Source: Actinoplanes sp. TFC3 (lineage in GTDB: Bacteria > Actinomycetota > Actinomycetes > Mycobacteriales > Micromonosporaceae). Taken from it: a stretch of DNA of 64,000 bases. The DNA is taken from positions 2,560,343-2,624,342 of the forward strand of contig NZ_LOJP01000001.1 in the NCBI RefSeq assembly GCF_001553785.1, read 5' to 3'. Below, piece after piece: positions 24,108 through 31,851 of the stretch (its first letter is position 1; the number at the start of each line of letters is the position of its first letter). The notes under the pieces were generated by a model. The model had not been told where the DNA came from. It searched no databases and was given only the letters and a program-made list of their open reading frames with translations. The translations under genes and the position numbers were made by a program.

Positions 24108-25061
24108 TCAGGCAGCTTCGCCGGCGCGGAAATAGGCCTCGGCCGCCTCCAGCCGCGGGACGGAAACGCCCAGCCGGCGCGCCTCGGCCAAGGTGTCGCG
24201 GCAGACCGCGCGCAGTTCCTCAGGGTTCGCGTGCGCCGCCATCACCATGCGCATCGGTGGGAAATGACCGAAAAGCCAGGCCAGCACCGGCGCCGTCAGC
24301 CAGGCGGGCGCGGTGAAGGGCCGCACGTCGCTGCGATGGCGCCGTAGGTCGACACCGCGCGCCGTGGCCAGGGGGAGTAGTTCGCGGATGGCCAGGATCG
24401 CTTCGCGGACGCTTCGTGGGTTGCCGCCCAGTTTGCTGAGCGAGCCCAGTCGCAGGCTCTGCGTGTGCAGGCCCGCATTCTGGATGAAGTGGATCGACAG
24501 CCAGCCGCGGAAATCGGTGGTCTCCCGCAGCTTGAATCCGGCTTGGCGAAACACCCTGCGCACGGCTTGCTCGCGCTCGGTCGGCGGCTCGCCCAGGGTG
24601 CCGAAGAAGACCACGGGCAACAAGGCCGCTCGCAGCACACCGTCGTCACCGAAACCCCCGCCGGCGCCCGGAAAACCCCAGGAAACCTGTTCCCAGGGCA
24701 GGTTGCTGACCGCGGCTCGCGGCTCGGTCCACAGGTTGTTGAACACCAGCACCGTCGCCTTGCCCACGCGCGGTCCGAGGAACGCCGCGACCTCGGGGAA
24801 GCTGTAATGCTGCACGCTCACCACGATCAGATCGAAATCGTGATCCGGCTCCAGCGTCTCGCGGTAGACCACCGGCCACTGCTCGGTGACACGTCGCCCC
24901 CAGATCCGGCGCCGGGAGTCGAGCAGATCAAGACCGATCAGATTGCCGTACGTCGCAGAGCGCCCGGGACGCACATAGAACTCGACCTCGTGCCCGGCCC
25001 GTTCCAGTGCCCACCCGTAGGCCACCGCGATGACGCCCCGGCCAACCATCAAGATCTTCAC
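24108..25061 (-). CDS. ketopantoate reductase (ApbA/PanE) family protein
   Basis: 317 residues from GTG 25061. N-terminal NADP-binding Rossmann motif 'MKILMVGRGVIAVAYGWALERAGHEVEFYVRPGR' (GxGxxA variant, with Arg replacing one usual small residue) and the downstream 'FDLIVVSVQHYSFPEVAAFLGP' and 'VLVFNNLW' correspond to the family's second strand region. The C-terminal helical domain has 'WLSIHFIQNAGLHTQSLR', where PanE has its catalytic Lys/Asn; the Lys is not obvious. It may reduce another 2-oxo compound rather than ketopantoate. Divergent from a TetR gene with shared operators. Confidence 0.75.
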   Translation of the reverse strand: MKILMVGRGVIAVAYGWALERAGHEVEFYVRPGRSATYGNLIGLDLLDSRRRIWGRRVTEQWPVVYRETLEPDHDFDLIVVSVQHYSFPEVAAFLGPRVGKATVLVFNNLWTEPRAAVSNLPWEQVSWGFPGAGGGFGDDGVLRAALLPVVFFGTLGEPPTEREQAVRRVFRQAGFKLRETTDFRGWLSIHFIQNAGLHTQSLRLGSLSKLGGNPRSVREAILAIRELLPLATARGVDLRRHRSDVRPFTAPAWLTAPVLAWLFGHFPPMRMVMAAHANPEELRAVCRDTLAEARRLGVSVPRLEAAEAYFRAGEAA

Positions 25062-25099
25062 ATCGTACCCCGCTCGGCCATCAGCATCCGACTACGATT

Positions 25100-25138
25100 G
25101 GAGATCGTCTCCACTTTCACGATATGGAGACAGTTTCC
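25100..25138. promoter_or_regulatory. pair of TetR-type operators
   Basis: GGAGATCGTCTCC (25100-25112) is a perfect palindrome with a 3-base centre. GGAGACAGTTTCC (25126-25138) is a related imperfect copy. Their centres are 26 bases apart, in the divergent gap between the ketopantoate-reductase-like gene and the TetR gene. Two related palindromes between divergent starts fit binding of the TetR protein to both promoters. Confidence 0.55.
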
Positions 25139-25160
25139 GTTTGTCAAAGGAGGCCGCCGC

Positions 25161-25787
25161 ATGACCACCGGCAAGCCGCTGCGCGCCGATGCCCGCCGCA
25201 ATCGCGACACCCTGCTGGCCAAGGCCCGCGAACTGTTCGCCAGCGGCTGCTTCGACCTGCGCTTCGACGATTTCGCCCGTCTCGCCGGCGTTGGCACGGG
25301 CACGCTCTACCGGCATTTCCCCACCCGCGAAGCCCTGGCCGAGGCGGTCTACCGCGAAGAACTCACCGCGATGTGCTCCTGCGCCCGTGAGCTGCAGGAG
25401 TCGCTACCCGCGGCGGAAGCATTGGCGGCGTTCCTGCGCGAATTCGTCAGCCACCTGCACACCCACCAGGGTCTGGCTCGCACCCTCGCCACGCTGATGG
25501 CCACCCGCTCGGATGCTCTCGCCGACGGCGGCCGGGAACTGGGCCGAGCCGTCGCCGACCTGCTGGCCGCCGGCGTCGAGGACGGCACCCTGCGCGGCGA
25601 CGTGGGCGCCGGCGCCGTGATGATGGTGCTGCACGGCATCTGCGCGGCCTATGACCAGCCGGGCGCCCGTGCCGAAGCGGACAGCGCGATCACCCTCATC
25701 GTCGACGGCCTGCGGTCTGTGCGGCCGCTCGGCGCTTCTCACGGCCAGGGCGGCGGCAGCGGGTCGGCGTCCGGCGTTGCGCCGTAG
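25161..25787 (+). CDS. TetR family transcriptional regulator
   Basis: 208 residues; AGGAGG is 7 bases before ATG 25161. N-terminal helix-turn-helix: 'NRDTLLAKARELFASGCFDLRFDDFARLAGVGTGTLYRHFPTREALAEAVY' (~14-66), with the TLYRHF recognition-helix end typical of TetR. The C-terminal ~120 residues are the helical ligand domain, and the last ~20 are Gly/Ser-rich. It probably represses the divergent ketopantoate-reductase-like gene and itself through the two palindromes upstream. Its 3' end overlaps the convergent hypothetical gene by 49 bases. Confidence 0.9.
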   Translation: MTTGKPLRADARRNRDTLLAKARELFASGCFDLRFDDFARLAGVGTGTLYRHFPTREALAEAVYREELTAMCSCARELQESLPAAEALAAFLREFVSHLHTHQGLARTLATLMATRSDALADGGRELGRAVADLLAAGVEDGTLRGDVGAGAVMMVLHGICAAYDQPGARAEADSAITLIVDGLRSVRPLGASHGQGGGSGSASGVAP

Positions 25788-26179
25788 GGGGTATGGCCCG
25801 CCCGGAAGCGGCGCAAGGTGGTGACGACAGCCGAGAGCACGGCGTCGAACTGGGCTGGTTCCGCGGAAAGGGAACCCCGGTACCGATCGGGATCCAGCTC
25901 AACAGCAAGCTCGCGAATCGACCATTGCCCGGCTCGCTGTCGTTCTAGGACGGCCTGGTAGATCTGGTATCCCGTCCAGGACCGCCAGATCCGGAGCACG
26001 CCGGCGTCGTCGAGGTGGGCCAGCCACCGGATCTCCATGTCGTAGCGGCCCAGGCCGTCGCTGAGCAACAGCCGGGTGTCACTGTCCACTGTCAGGTGGA
26101 ACGGCTGTGGAGCTGCAGTCAACTTGAGGGCCGGATGCGTTTCGGTGTCGTCGGTGAAGCGGGGTCGAAGGTCAGCCAC
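25739..26179 (-). CDS. hypothetical protein (146 aa)
   Basis: 146 residues from GTG 26179. Soluble, no signal peptide. It contains 'LLSDGLGRYDMEIRWLAHLDDAGVLRIWRSWTGYQIYQAVLERQ', a Trp-rich stretch, and a Pro-rich tail. I do not recognise a family, although the pattern of a beta-rich front followed by a helix recurs in actinobacterial conserved hypothetical proteins. The 3' end overlaps the TetR gene in antisense. Coding bias supports it being real. Confidence 0.6.
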   Translation of the reverse strand: MADLRPRFTDDTETHPALKLTAAPQPFHLTVDSDTRLLLSDGLGRYDMEIRWLAHLDDAGVLRIWRSWTGYQIYQAVLERQRAGQWSIRELAVELDPDRYRGSLSAEPAQFDAVLSAVVTTLRRFRAGHTPYGATPDADPLPPPWP

Positions 26180-26237
26180 GCCGACATTCCATCACCGCTG
26201 CCCTCTTCCTGCCGGTCACGACCAGCCAAAGAGCCGA

Positions 26238-26442
26238 TCAGCGGGGTTGGCGGCCACCCTGAAGGGACAAAGCAGCGATCGCGGCCGCGCCGAAGGCGGC
26301 GAACAGCCGCTCGAACAGTCCGCTCAGGCCGGCCGGGGTAACCACTGCCCTGCCACGGAGCCGCGAGCCGCCAGCTCCCCACGAACAGCACCTGGGCGCC
26401 GAACCCCACCCACGCCCACCGGCGCACCCGATCGTCAATCAC
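26238..26442 (-). pseudogene. broken DUF998-like membrane protein gene
   Basis: The minus strand starts at GTG 26442 with ~35 residues typical of the first TM of DUF998 proteins ('RVRRWAWVGFGAQVLFVGSW'). After 'WQGSGY' the frame becomes Arg-rich nonsense. Shifting frame near 26340 restores a plausible membrane C-terminus ('LSGLFERLFAAFGAAAIAAL') that ends at a stop at 26238. The middle ~130 residues and four or so TMs expected of DUF998 are missing. This fits a deletion with frameshift joining both ends of one gene. It directly follows another membrane-protein gene by 3 bases. Confidence 0.5.
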
Positions 26443-26445
26443 AAT

Positions 26446-26832
26446 CTATTGCCGGAGGCCGCGTTCGGCTTGCTGCGCGGTTCGCCGGCGGACGATGAAC
26501 GGCACGACACATACCCCGATGGACAATGCGATCAGTGCGGCGCCCCACCACGGCAGCGCAGGGATGAGCAGCAAGGCGAAGAAGAACAGCGGGATGAGAA
26601 GTAGGGAATCCAGCAGGACGTGATCGGCTGACCACCGCCGCAGGTCGGAGAAGGACAAGGCGCCGGCGACCCCGAGCGTGCCGTACAGCAGGAAGGCCAG
26701 CGCACCCAGCACCCACCCACGGCGATCGGCGACGGAATAACTGACCAGAGAGGCAAGCACGAGGGCGCCGGCGACCCGTGCGATCCTCCCCGGGAGGGTG
26801 GGCCGTGATGGTCGTCGTCCGGCGTTCGGCAT
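26446..26832 (-). CDS. hypothetical membrane protein
   Basis: 128 residues from ATG 26832 (a longer frame upstream adds a non-hydrophobic tail). Three to four membrane segments: ~20-35, ~42-60, ~74-95 ('LLDSLLLIPLFFFALLLIP') and ~97-115. The C-terminus is basic ('RRRTAQQAERG'). No catalytic motif, no recognised family. It ends at TAG 3 bases before the start of the broken DUF998-like gene, so the two were probably co-transcribed. Confidence 0.6.
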   Translation of the reverse strand: MPNAGRRPSRPTLPGRIARVAGALVLASLVSYSVADRRGWVLGALAFLLYGTLGVAGALSFSDLRRWSADHVLLDSLLLIPLFFFALLLIPALPWWGAALIALSIGVCVVPFIVRRRTAQQAERGLRQ

Positions 26833-27191
26833 GGATGAAGCATGCCGGAAAACGCGGTCTGCCGCATACCCGGCCCGCACCTCTCACCGGTGATCTCGTG
26901 CCGAGTCATTCGATGACGGCCGGCGAACTCGCCGGCATCCCGTCGGCCTCGGCTTTGACGGCCTTGAGTGCCAATACCGTGTGCTGGATGACAGCAGGCT
27001 CAGGAGGTTACGAATGGCGCCCTGGTAGCAGCCCTGCTATCGGCAACTACCAACCCCGGCAGCCGCAAGCTGGTCTCGCCGGACGAGGACGCTCGAATAC
27101 TCTGCCAGGACACGGTGACCGAGCCCGTGATTGGTCGTTGAGAGCGGCGGTGGGCGAATCTCGTTGACCACCGGGCCATAGCGGCGCCACG
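26833..27191. other. 359-base region without a supported gene
   Basis: Short frames on both strands show no start signals, no family resemblance and uneven third-position GC. GC content is lower than in the flanking genes, which suggests decayed or intergenic DNA between the membrane-protein unit and the haloalkane dehalogenase gene. Confidence 0.4.
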
Positions 27192-28067
27192 TCAGGGCTG
27201 TTGAAGGCGGATCAGGCTGTGCCGCTTCGCCCAAGCGGTGATGGCCTTGGCGATACTTGCAGGTTGGTCCTCAGGCGCGTGGTGCCCGGCCGGGCCGCAA
27301 TGCTCGGTCTCGAGCCCGGTGACATGGGCTTTGCACCACTCGGCCAGCTCCGAGCCGATCAGCAGAGTCGGTGAGGAGTCGAAGGTGAGCAGCAACTTCG
27401 GCACGCCATGGCTGTCGGCCAGCCACGTGTCGTACTGCTCGACTCGCTCGGTGACTTCAGATGGTTGCCCGTCCAGCGGGAGCGAGCGAGCCCATTCGAG
27501 GATGGGGCGGCGGCTGACCCGGGTGGGGTACGGGGCCAGGTAGGCCTGCAGGTCTTCCGCGTCGAGGGGGTGCAGTACGCCGCCGCTGAAGGCCGACTCC
27601 AAGAATGAGGTTCGGTCGAGCGCCAACTCTTCACCTTGTGATCCGCGCATGGCCATGGCTCGTGATCGGGGCCCGTCGCCGAGTTCGGCCCACGTCATAG
27701 GTCGCATGATGGTTTCGAAAAAGGCCACACCGCGGACACGGCCAGGGTGCCGAGCCGCCCAGTCGAAAGCCAGTGCTCCACCCCAGTCGTGGCCGACGAG
27801 CACCACCTCGCCAAGACGCATACGGTCGAACCATGCCTCCAGGTAGCGGGCATGATGAGCGAACCGGTAGTCCCCGTCAGGTTTTCCGGAACGACCCATG
27901 CCGATCAGGTCCGGCGCGAGAAGACGGGTGGACAGTTCAACAGCAGGCAGCACCTTGCGCCACAGATGAGATGAGGCCGGGTTGCCGTGCAGGAAGACAA
28001 TGGGCGTGCCCTCGCCGGACACTTCCTCGTGGTACATGGTCGAGTCCAGCACGGGGATATGCGGCAC
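27192..28067 (-). CDS. dhaA: haloalkane dehalogenase (HLD-II type)
   Basis: 291 residues from GTG 28067. The alpha/beta-hydrolase core has every dehalogenase position: halide-binding Asn29 in 'FLHGNPASSHLWR', nucleophile Asp94 and Trp95 in 'LVGHDWGGALAF', catalytic Glu118 in 'AFFETIMRP' (the strand-6 acid of the HLD-II subfamily) and catalytic His262 in 'GPAGHHAPEDQP'. It would hydrolyse haloalkanes to alcohol and halide in the cytosol; natural substrates are unknown. It is divergent from a MarR gene with repeated motifs between them, so it may be induced by its substrate. Confidence 0.88.
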   Translation of the reverse strand: MPHIPVLDSTMYHEEVSGEGTPIVFLHGNPASSHLWRKVLPAVELSTRLLAPDLIGMGRSGKPDGDYRFAHHARYLEAWFDRMRLGEVVLVGHDWGGALAFDWAARHPGRVRGVAFFETIMRPMTWAELGDGPRSRAMAMRGSQGEELALDRTSFLESAFSGGVLHPLDAEDLQAYLAPYPTRVSRRPILEWARSLPLDGQPSEVTERVEQYDTWLADSHGVPKLLLTFDSSPTLLIGSELAEWCKAHVTGLETEHCGPAGHHAPEDQPASIAKAITAWAKRHSLIRLQQP

Positions 28068-28089
28068 GACGACTCCAATTCGTTCGTCT

Positions 28090-28130
28090 GACTAACGTTT
28101 GACGACCGTACATTATTAGGGCGACTAACG
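28090..28130. promoter_or_regulatory. direct-repeat operator between dhaA and MarR genes
   Basis: GACTAACG occurs at 28090-28097 and again at 28123-28130, a spacing of 33 bases (about three helical turns), with CATTATTAG between. The first copy also joins GTTTGAC to make an inverted arrangement around AACGTT. The block sits in the divergent gap and is the likely MarR binding region. Confidence 0.45.
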
Positions 28131-28149
28131 CAACGGGTATGATGGCAGG

Positions 28150-28644
28150 ATGGTTGGCGGCACACCCCACGACGTTTCCGTGGCGACAGCACTGAGCGAC
28201 AAGACGATGGGAGCCGGGCGGTTGCGCAGGCTCCCTACCCGCTTGCTGTCCCTGGCCGCGATAGATTCCGATCGCCGGGTCAACGAAAAGCTGGCGACCG
28301 TGGACGCTCGAAGGTGGCACTACGCCGTCCTCGCGACTCTGGAGGAGTTCGGCCCGCAAAGTCAGGCCGAACTGAGTTCGCGCACCGGTATCTACCGCAG
28401 CGACCTGGTCACGGTCATCAACGAACTGGTCGACCGCAGTCTGGTCGAGCGCGCACCGGACAGCACCGACCGGAGACGGAATCTGGTCACGCTAACCGCG
28501 CCCGGCCGCCGGCACCTCGTCAAGCTGGATGCCTTACTCGCCGAGGTGGAGAACGAGGTGCTGGCGCCGCTGAGCCCGGCGCAACGAGAACAACTAACTC
28601 GGCTGCTGACCGTTCTTGTGGACCACCACAGCCGACAGATGTGA
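28150..28644 (+). CDS. MarR family transcriptional regulator
   Basis: 164 residues from ATG 28150. The winged helix is clear: 'LATLEEFGPQSQAELSSRTGIYRSDLVTVINELVDRSLVERAPDSTDRRRNLVTLTAPGRR' (~55-115), with the D-R-R-R wing. Helices on both sides provide the dimer interface. No convincing Shine-Dalgarno precedes the start, so the mRNA may be leaderless. It is divergent from the dehalogenase gene and likely controls it. Confidence 0.85.
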   Translation: MVGGTPHDVSVATALSDKTMGAGRLRRLPTRLLSLAAIDSDRRVNEKLATVDARRWHYAVLATLEEFGPQSQAELSSRTGIYRSDLVTVINELVDRSLVERAPDSTDRRRNLVTLTAPGRRHLVKLDALLAEVENEVLAPLSPAQREQLTRLLTVLVDHHSRQM

Positions 28645-29002
28645 ACATCGACGCCGCGCCCTCGAACCCGCGCGTGGCACCGCCAGCAAACCAAGCTGCT
28701 CAGCCGGTAGCGTCCCGGCATACTGCGCTTGGACCGGTGGCAGAGCCGGGTTGTTGCAGCGCTCAGAGCCGGATGCCAGGCTGACCGGTCCGAAATCGGG
28801 GTCCGGCACCCTGAGGAGGTACGCACGCGCTGGTGGATCAGTGCTCGAACCGGCACGGCATCCCACCAGTCGTCTCACCTCCCCACCCGACCAGCAGCGG
28901 CACGCTCCGGATCCAGACATCGCATGCCTGCGTCCAACAGTGCTCGACTGCTGGCGGTGTGGACCCGATCCCTTCTGCCAGAACAGACCGGTTCGAGACC
29001 CG
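28645..29002. other. 358-base region without a supported gene
   Basis: Several short frames exist but none has a start signal, consistent codon bias or family resemblance. A GAGGAGGT sequence at ~28813 resembles a ribosome binding site, but the frame after it (ACGCACGCGC) has no close ATG or GTG leading to a believable protein. Nothing else is seen here. Confidence 0.4.
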
Positions 29003-29554
29003 TTAGCGTTCGATGTGGCCGAAGAAGAGGCTGGCGGGGGGGTCGAGCTCGGGTGAGGTGAAGAAATCCCGGATGGCGCCGATGAACTCGCTGCGGCTGA
29101 TCCGCCCGTCGTCGTCGGTATCCAGTTCCAGGAAGACGTTCAGCGCTTCGAGGTCCGACACGCCCCACGCCTGCAGGAACACCTTGTACTCCGGCTTGCT
29201 GATGGCGTCGTCCGCGTCGGTGTCCATCACGTCGAAGATCGCCTGCGGGACCACGTCGGCCATGGTGAACTGGCTCTTGTCGGCGCCCGCAGCCTGGTTC
29301 GCAGCCACGAACTGCTCTTTCGGCAGCCGATCGGCGCCGGTCACGTGCTGCAGCAGCTCCGACCAGTACCTCTGATAAGCGGCTCGCAGCGCATGCGCCC
29401 GGGGGTCCTCCGCCGCGATGCCGTATCCGTCCAGGTAGCGATCGATGAGGCGCTCATAGTCGCTCCAGTCGACGAATCCGTCGCGGTCGGTGTCGCTCGC
29501 CTCGAACAGATGTCCCAGCTTCACGGCAAGCGGATCATCAACGCCATCGGTCAT
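29003..29554 (-). CDS. EF-hand calcium-binding protein (calerythrin-like)
   Basis: 183 residues from ATG 29554 with GGAGGG about 9 bases upstream. Three or four EF-hands: 'DTDRDGFVDWSD' (~20-31), 'DTDADDAISKPE' (~120) and 'DTDDDGRISRSE' (~154) show the D-x-D-x-D/x-G-x-I pattern; a further helix-loop-helix around 75-100 lacks ligands. The size and spacing match actinobacterial calerythrin-type sarcoplasmic-protein homologues, which buffer or sense Ca2+ in the cytosol. Single-gene unit. Confidence 0.9.
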   Translation of the reverse strand: MTDGVDDPLAVKLGHLFEASDTDRDGFVDWSDYERLIDRYLDGYGIAAEDPRAHALRAAYQRYWSELLQHVTGADRLPKEQFVAANQAAGADKSQFTMADVVPQAIFDVMDTDADDAISKPEYKVFLQAWGVSDLEALNVFLELDTDDDGRISRSEFIGAIRDFFTSPELDPPASLFFGHIER

Positions 29555-29666
29555 GTGCCCAGGCCCTCCACATGCATGGTTTGGTAGCAATCTACCCCAG
29601 GATTGACGAGCGGAGCGTTCGCTTCGTAGCCGCCCGGGGAAAGCGCGAGGTGCCATAGCCAAGGGG

Positions 29667-29972
29667 TCAGTGGGTGGGACGGAGCAGTACTGCGTAAAGG
29701 TCGCCGGGGCCGGGCTCGTGAACATTGCCGTCGCCGTCGCGCCCGAGTGGGGCCGATTCCCCGGCCGCGGCGAAGTACCAGCCCTCCTCGACATCAGCCA
29801 ACGGCGAACAACGATCTCCACCGGATCCATCCCTCGCGACGACCACCACGGCATCGTCGGGCAGATCGGCAAGGATGTCCCGCAAGCCCGCGACGGTGAT
29901 CGTTCCGTAGGTCAGCATCGGGTCGACCCGGGCATTCTGATCCCGGACATAGGTGTTCTCATCAGGGCTCAC
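29667..29972 (-). CDS. hypothetical protein (101 aa)
   Basis: 101 residues from GTG 29972, preceded by GGAGG at an ideal distance. It contains 'GTITVAGLRDILADLPDDAVVVVARDGSGGDRCSPLADVEEGWYF', where a short helix and two strands resemble conserved actinobacterial proteins of unknown function. No signal or membrane segment. The strong ribosome binding site supports it being translated. Function unknown. Confidence 0.65.
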   Translation of the reverse strand: MSPDENTYVRDQNARVDPMLTYGTITVAGLRDILADLPDDAVVVVARDGSGGDRCSPLADVEEGWYFAAAGESAPLGRDGDGNVHEPGPGDLYAVLLRPTH

Positions 29973-30203
29973 AGCCGTCCTCCGTTGCTCGTGACCTCAC
30001 CATGATGCGTCGGCAGTCAGGCCGGCTCCGGATGACGGCAACGACGGCTGAACGGAGCCGCGATGACCGCCGTCCGCTCGGCCGCTGCCGCCTTCGGTGG
30101 CGATCTCTGCCGGCGCTTGCTGGCCGACCTGCTGGAGGCCTTCCTGCGCTCCGCAGCTAAGCGGACGCGCGCCGAAACCGAACGGACCTGCGCCGGTGTT
30201 TGC

Positions 30204-30902
30204 TCACCGTCCCGTGGCGAGGTGGAAGATGCCGGCTTCGACCTGCGCCGGCGCGCGATCGACCTGCTGGCCCCAGTCCCGGAGAATTCCCAGGTACTGC
30301 TGATAGCCGGGCGTCTTGTTCACGTTCAGCGTCGCCACGCCGTTGGCACGGAGCCAGGTGGCGACCTGCGCGTCGAGGATCGGCGCGGCGTTCGGGTCGG
30401 CGATGCCCGCGATCGCTGTCGTGAAGTACAGCCATTTGGTGAAGAACGCTCCGCCCAGGTACGCGACCTTGCCGTCGTTGTTCATCCGCCGGAACCCTTC
30501 GACCGGGCCCTGCTGGCGGGCGACGGCCGCGCCGGTGGCCAGTTTCTCGCGGACCTCCGGCTCGATCGCTGCGCTCGCCGAGGCTTTGCCCCGTACCCCG
30601 GTCAGCACCCATCGCACCCGTTCGGGACCATAGCTGACCGTTCCATAGCCCCAGACCATCGCGGCGGCGAACGCAGGGACAACCCGCCCGCTCGACAGCT
30701 CTTCGAGAACAACGACCCGGGTGGATTCCCGGTCCATCTTGTCGCCGAGGCGGTGCAGCAAGTCGAGGCTCGGCTGGTCGTCGTGCAGCGCGGTCTCCCA
30801 CGCTTTCCGGCGCCAGGAGAAACCCCGTTGCTGCACGTCGCTGGCGAGATGGGCGGACAGTTGCGGCGGCATGGTCGTAAGCACGAGGCCATCGTGCGGC
30901 AC
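30204..30902 (-). CDS. 8-oxoguanine DNA glycosylase OGG-fold protein
   Basis: 232 residues from GTG 30902 (ATG 30872 is a possible alternative). The C-terminal half has the pattern of the bacterial OGG-fold family: 'YLGGAFFTKWLYFTT' with the catalytic-type Lys, 'APILDAQVATWLRANGV' with the conserved Asp, then 'YQQYLGILRDWGQQV'. The N-terminal half includes 'MVWGYGTVSYGPERVRWVL'. It could act in base-excision repair, but members are poorly characterised. It stands alone between two minus-strand units. Confidence 0.6.
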   Translation of the reverse strand: MPHDGLVLTTMPPQLSAHLASDVQQRGFSWRRKAWETALHDDQPSLDLLHRLGDKMDRESTRVVVLEELSSGRVVPAFAAAMVWGYGTVSYGPERVRWVLTGVRGKASASAAIEPEVREKLATGAAVARQQGPVEGFRRMNNDGKVAYLGGAFFTKWLYFTTAIAGIADPNAAPILDAQVATWLRANGVATLNVNKTPGYQQYLGILRDWGQQVDRAPAQVEAGIFHLATGR

Positions 30903-30966
30903 CGCCAGCCGTAACGCGACGCCGGTTCAGGTACTCATTGGTGCACCATTGCGGGTTCCCGGTGAT

Positions 30967-31836
30967 CTAGAGGCCGGCAAGCTCGGCGTGCAGCGCGGTC
31001 GCCACCGAGCTGGCGTGCCCGGCGGCGCCGATGGCCAGCAGCGCGGGGAACGCGGTGGTGCCGGCCGCCCACACGCTGGGCACGCTGGTGCGGCCCACGT
31101 CGTCGGTGAGCACGGCGCCGGTGTCCGGGTCGAGCCGGCAGCCGAGGCGGGCGGCCAGGTCGCTCTGCTGGCGCTGGCGCACGACCGTGAACACCTTTCG
31201 CGGGTGCAGCGTCGTGCCGCCGGCCAGCCGGATGTCGACGCCCTCGCTCACCTGCTCCACAGCTTCGCAGCGGATCGTGACACCGGCGGCGTCCAAGCGC
31301 TTGCGGGCGGCGGTGCTCAGCTCGTCGCCGTCGGTGAGCAGGGTGACGTCGCTGGACCAGCCGCGCAGCAGCAGGGCCCGCTGCACGCCGTGGTCGGGGC
31401 GCCCGCGCCAGCCCAGCTGCACCAGGGGCTGGTCGCGGACCTCCCAGCCGTGGCAGTGCGGGCAGGCGACCACCCGGTCACCCCACAGTGCCGCGATTCC
31501 CGGTACGTCGGGCAGCTCGTCGATCAGGCCGGTGGCCAGCACGACCGCCCGCGCGCTGCCGTGCTCGCCGACGGTGAGGCTGCCGCCGGTGGTCTGGATG
31601 TCGGGCACGCGCCGGCGCACCACGGTGACGTCGTACTCGGCCAGCATCGCCCGGCCGGTGTCCAGCAACGCCGCCGGGCTCGTGTCCGGCTGGCCGAGGA
31701 AGTTGTGCAGGTGGCTGGCGGCGGCGTTGCGGGGGTTGCCGTCATCGGCCAGCAGCACCCGGCGCCGGGCCCGTCCCAACGTCAGCGCACTCTGCAAACC
31801 GGCAACACTGCCTCCGACAACCGCGACGTCATACAT
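30967..31836 (-). CDS. thioredoxin-reductase-like FAD/NAD(P) oxidoreductase
   Basis: 289 residues from ATG 31836. 'DVAVVGGSVAGLQSALTLGRARRRVLLADDG' (~3-33) is the FAD Rossmann motif, 'ARAVVLATGL' the family's second motif, 'CPHCHGWE' (~125-132) the redox CxxC typical of this subgroup, and 'TSVPSVWAAGTTAF' the terminal FAD-binding segment. Members of this group transfer electrons to small disulfide or quinone-like acceptors. The gene follows an AraC gene on the same strand by 15 bases and is probably co-transcribed with it. Confidence 0.85.
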   Translation of the reverse strand: MYDVAVVGGSVAGLQSALTLGRARRRVLLADDGNPRNAAASHLHNFLGQPDTSPAALLDTGRAMLAEYDVTVVRRRVPDIQTTGGSLTVGEHGSARAVVLATGLIDELPDVPGIAALWGDRVVACPHCHGWEVRDQPLVQLGWRGRPDHGVQRALLLRGWSSDVTLLTDGDELSTAARKRLDAAGVTIRCEAVEQVSEGVDIRLAGGTTLHPRKVFTVVRQRQQSDLAARLGCRLDPDTGAVLTDDVGRTSVPSVWAAGTTAFPALLAIGAAGHASSVATALHAELAGL

Positions 31837-31851
31837 GCCGCCATCATGACC

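Noticed and set aside
26881..27191. Short frames before the haloalkane dehalogenase gene
   Set aside because: No ribosome binding sites, mixed codon bias and no motif; treated as non-coding or decayed DNA.
28820..28870. A tRNA-like GGTTCGA sequence with flanking CTGGTGG/CCACCAG arms on the minus strand
   Set aside because: The whole element is only ~40 bases, with no D-arm or anticodon arm.
30063..30914. A 283-codon plus-strand frame
   Set aside because: It is antisense to the OGG-fold gene over most of its length and shows no recognisable domain; the minus-strand protein has family motifs.
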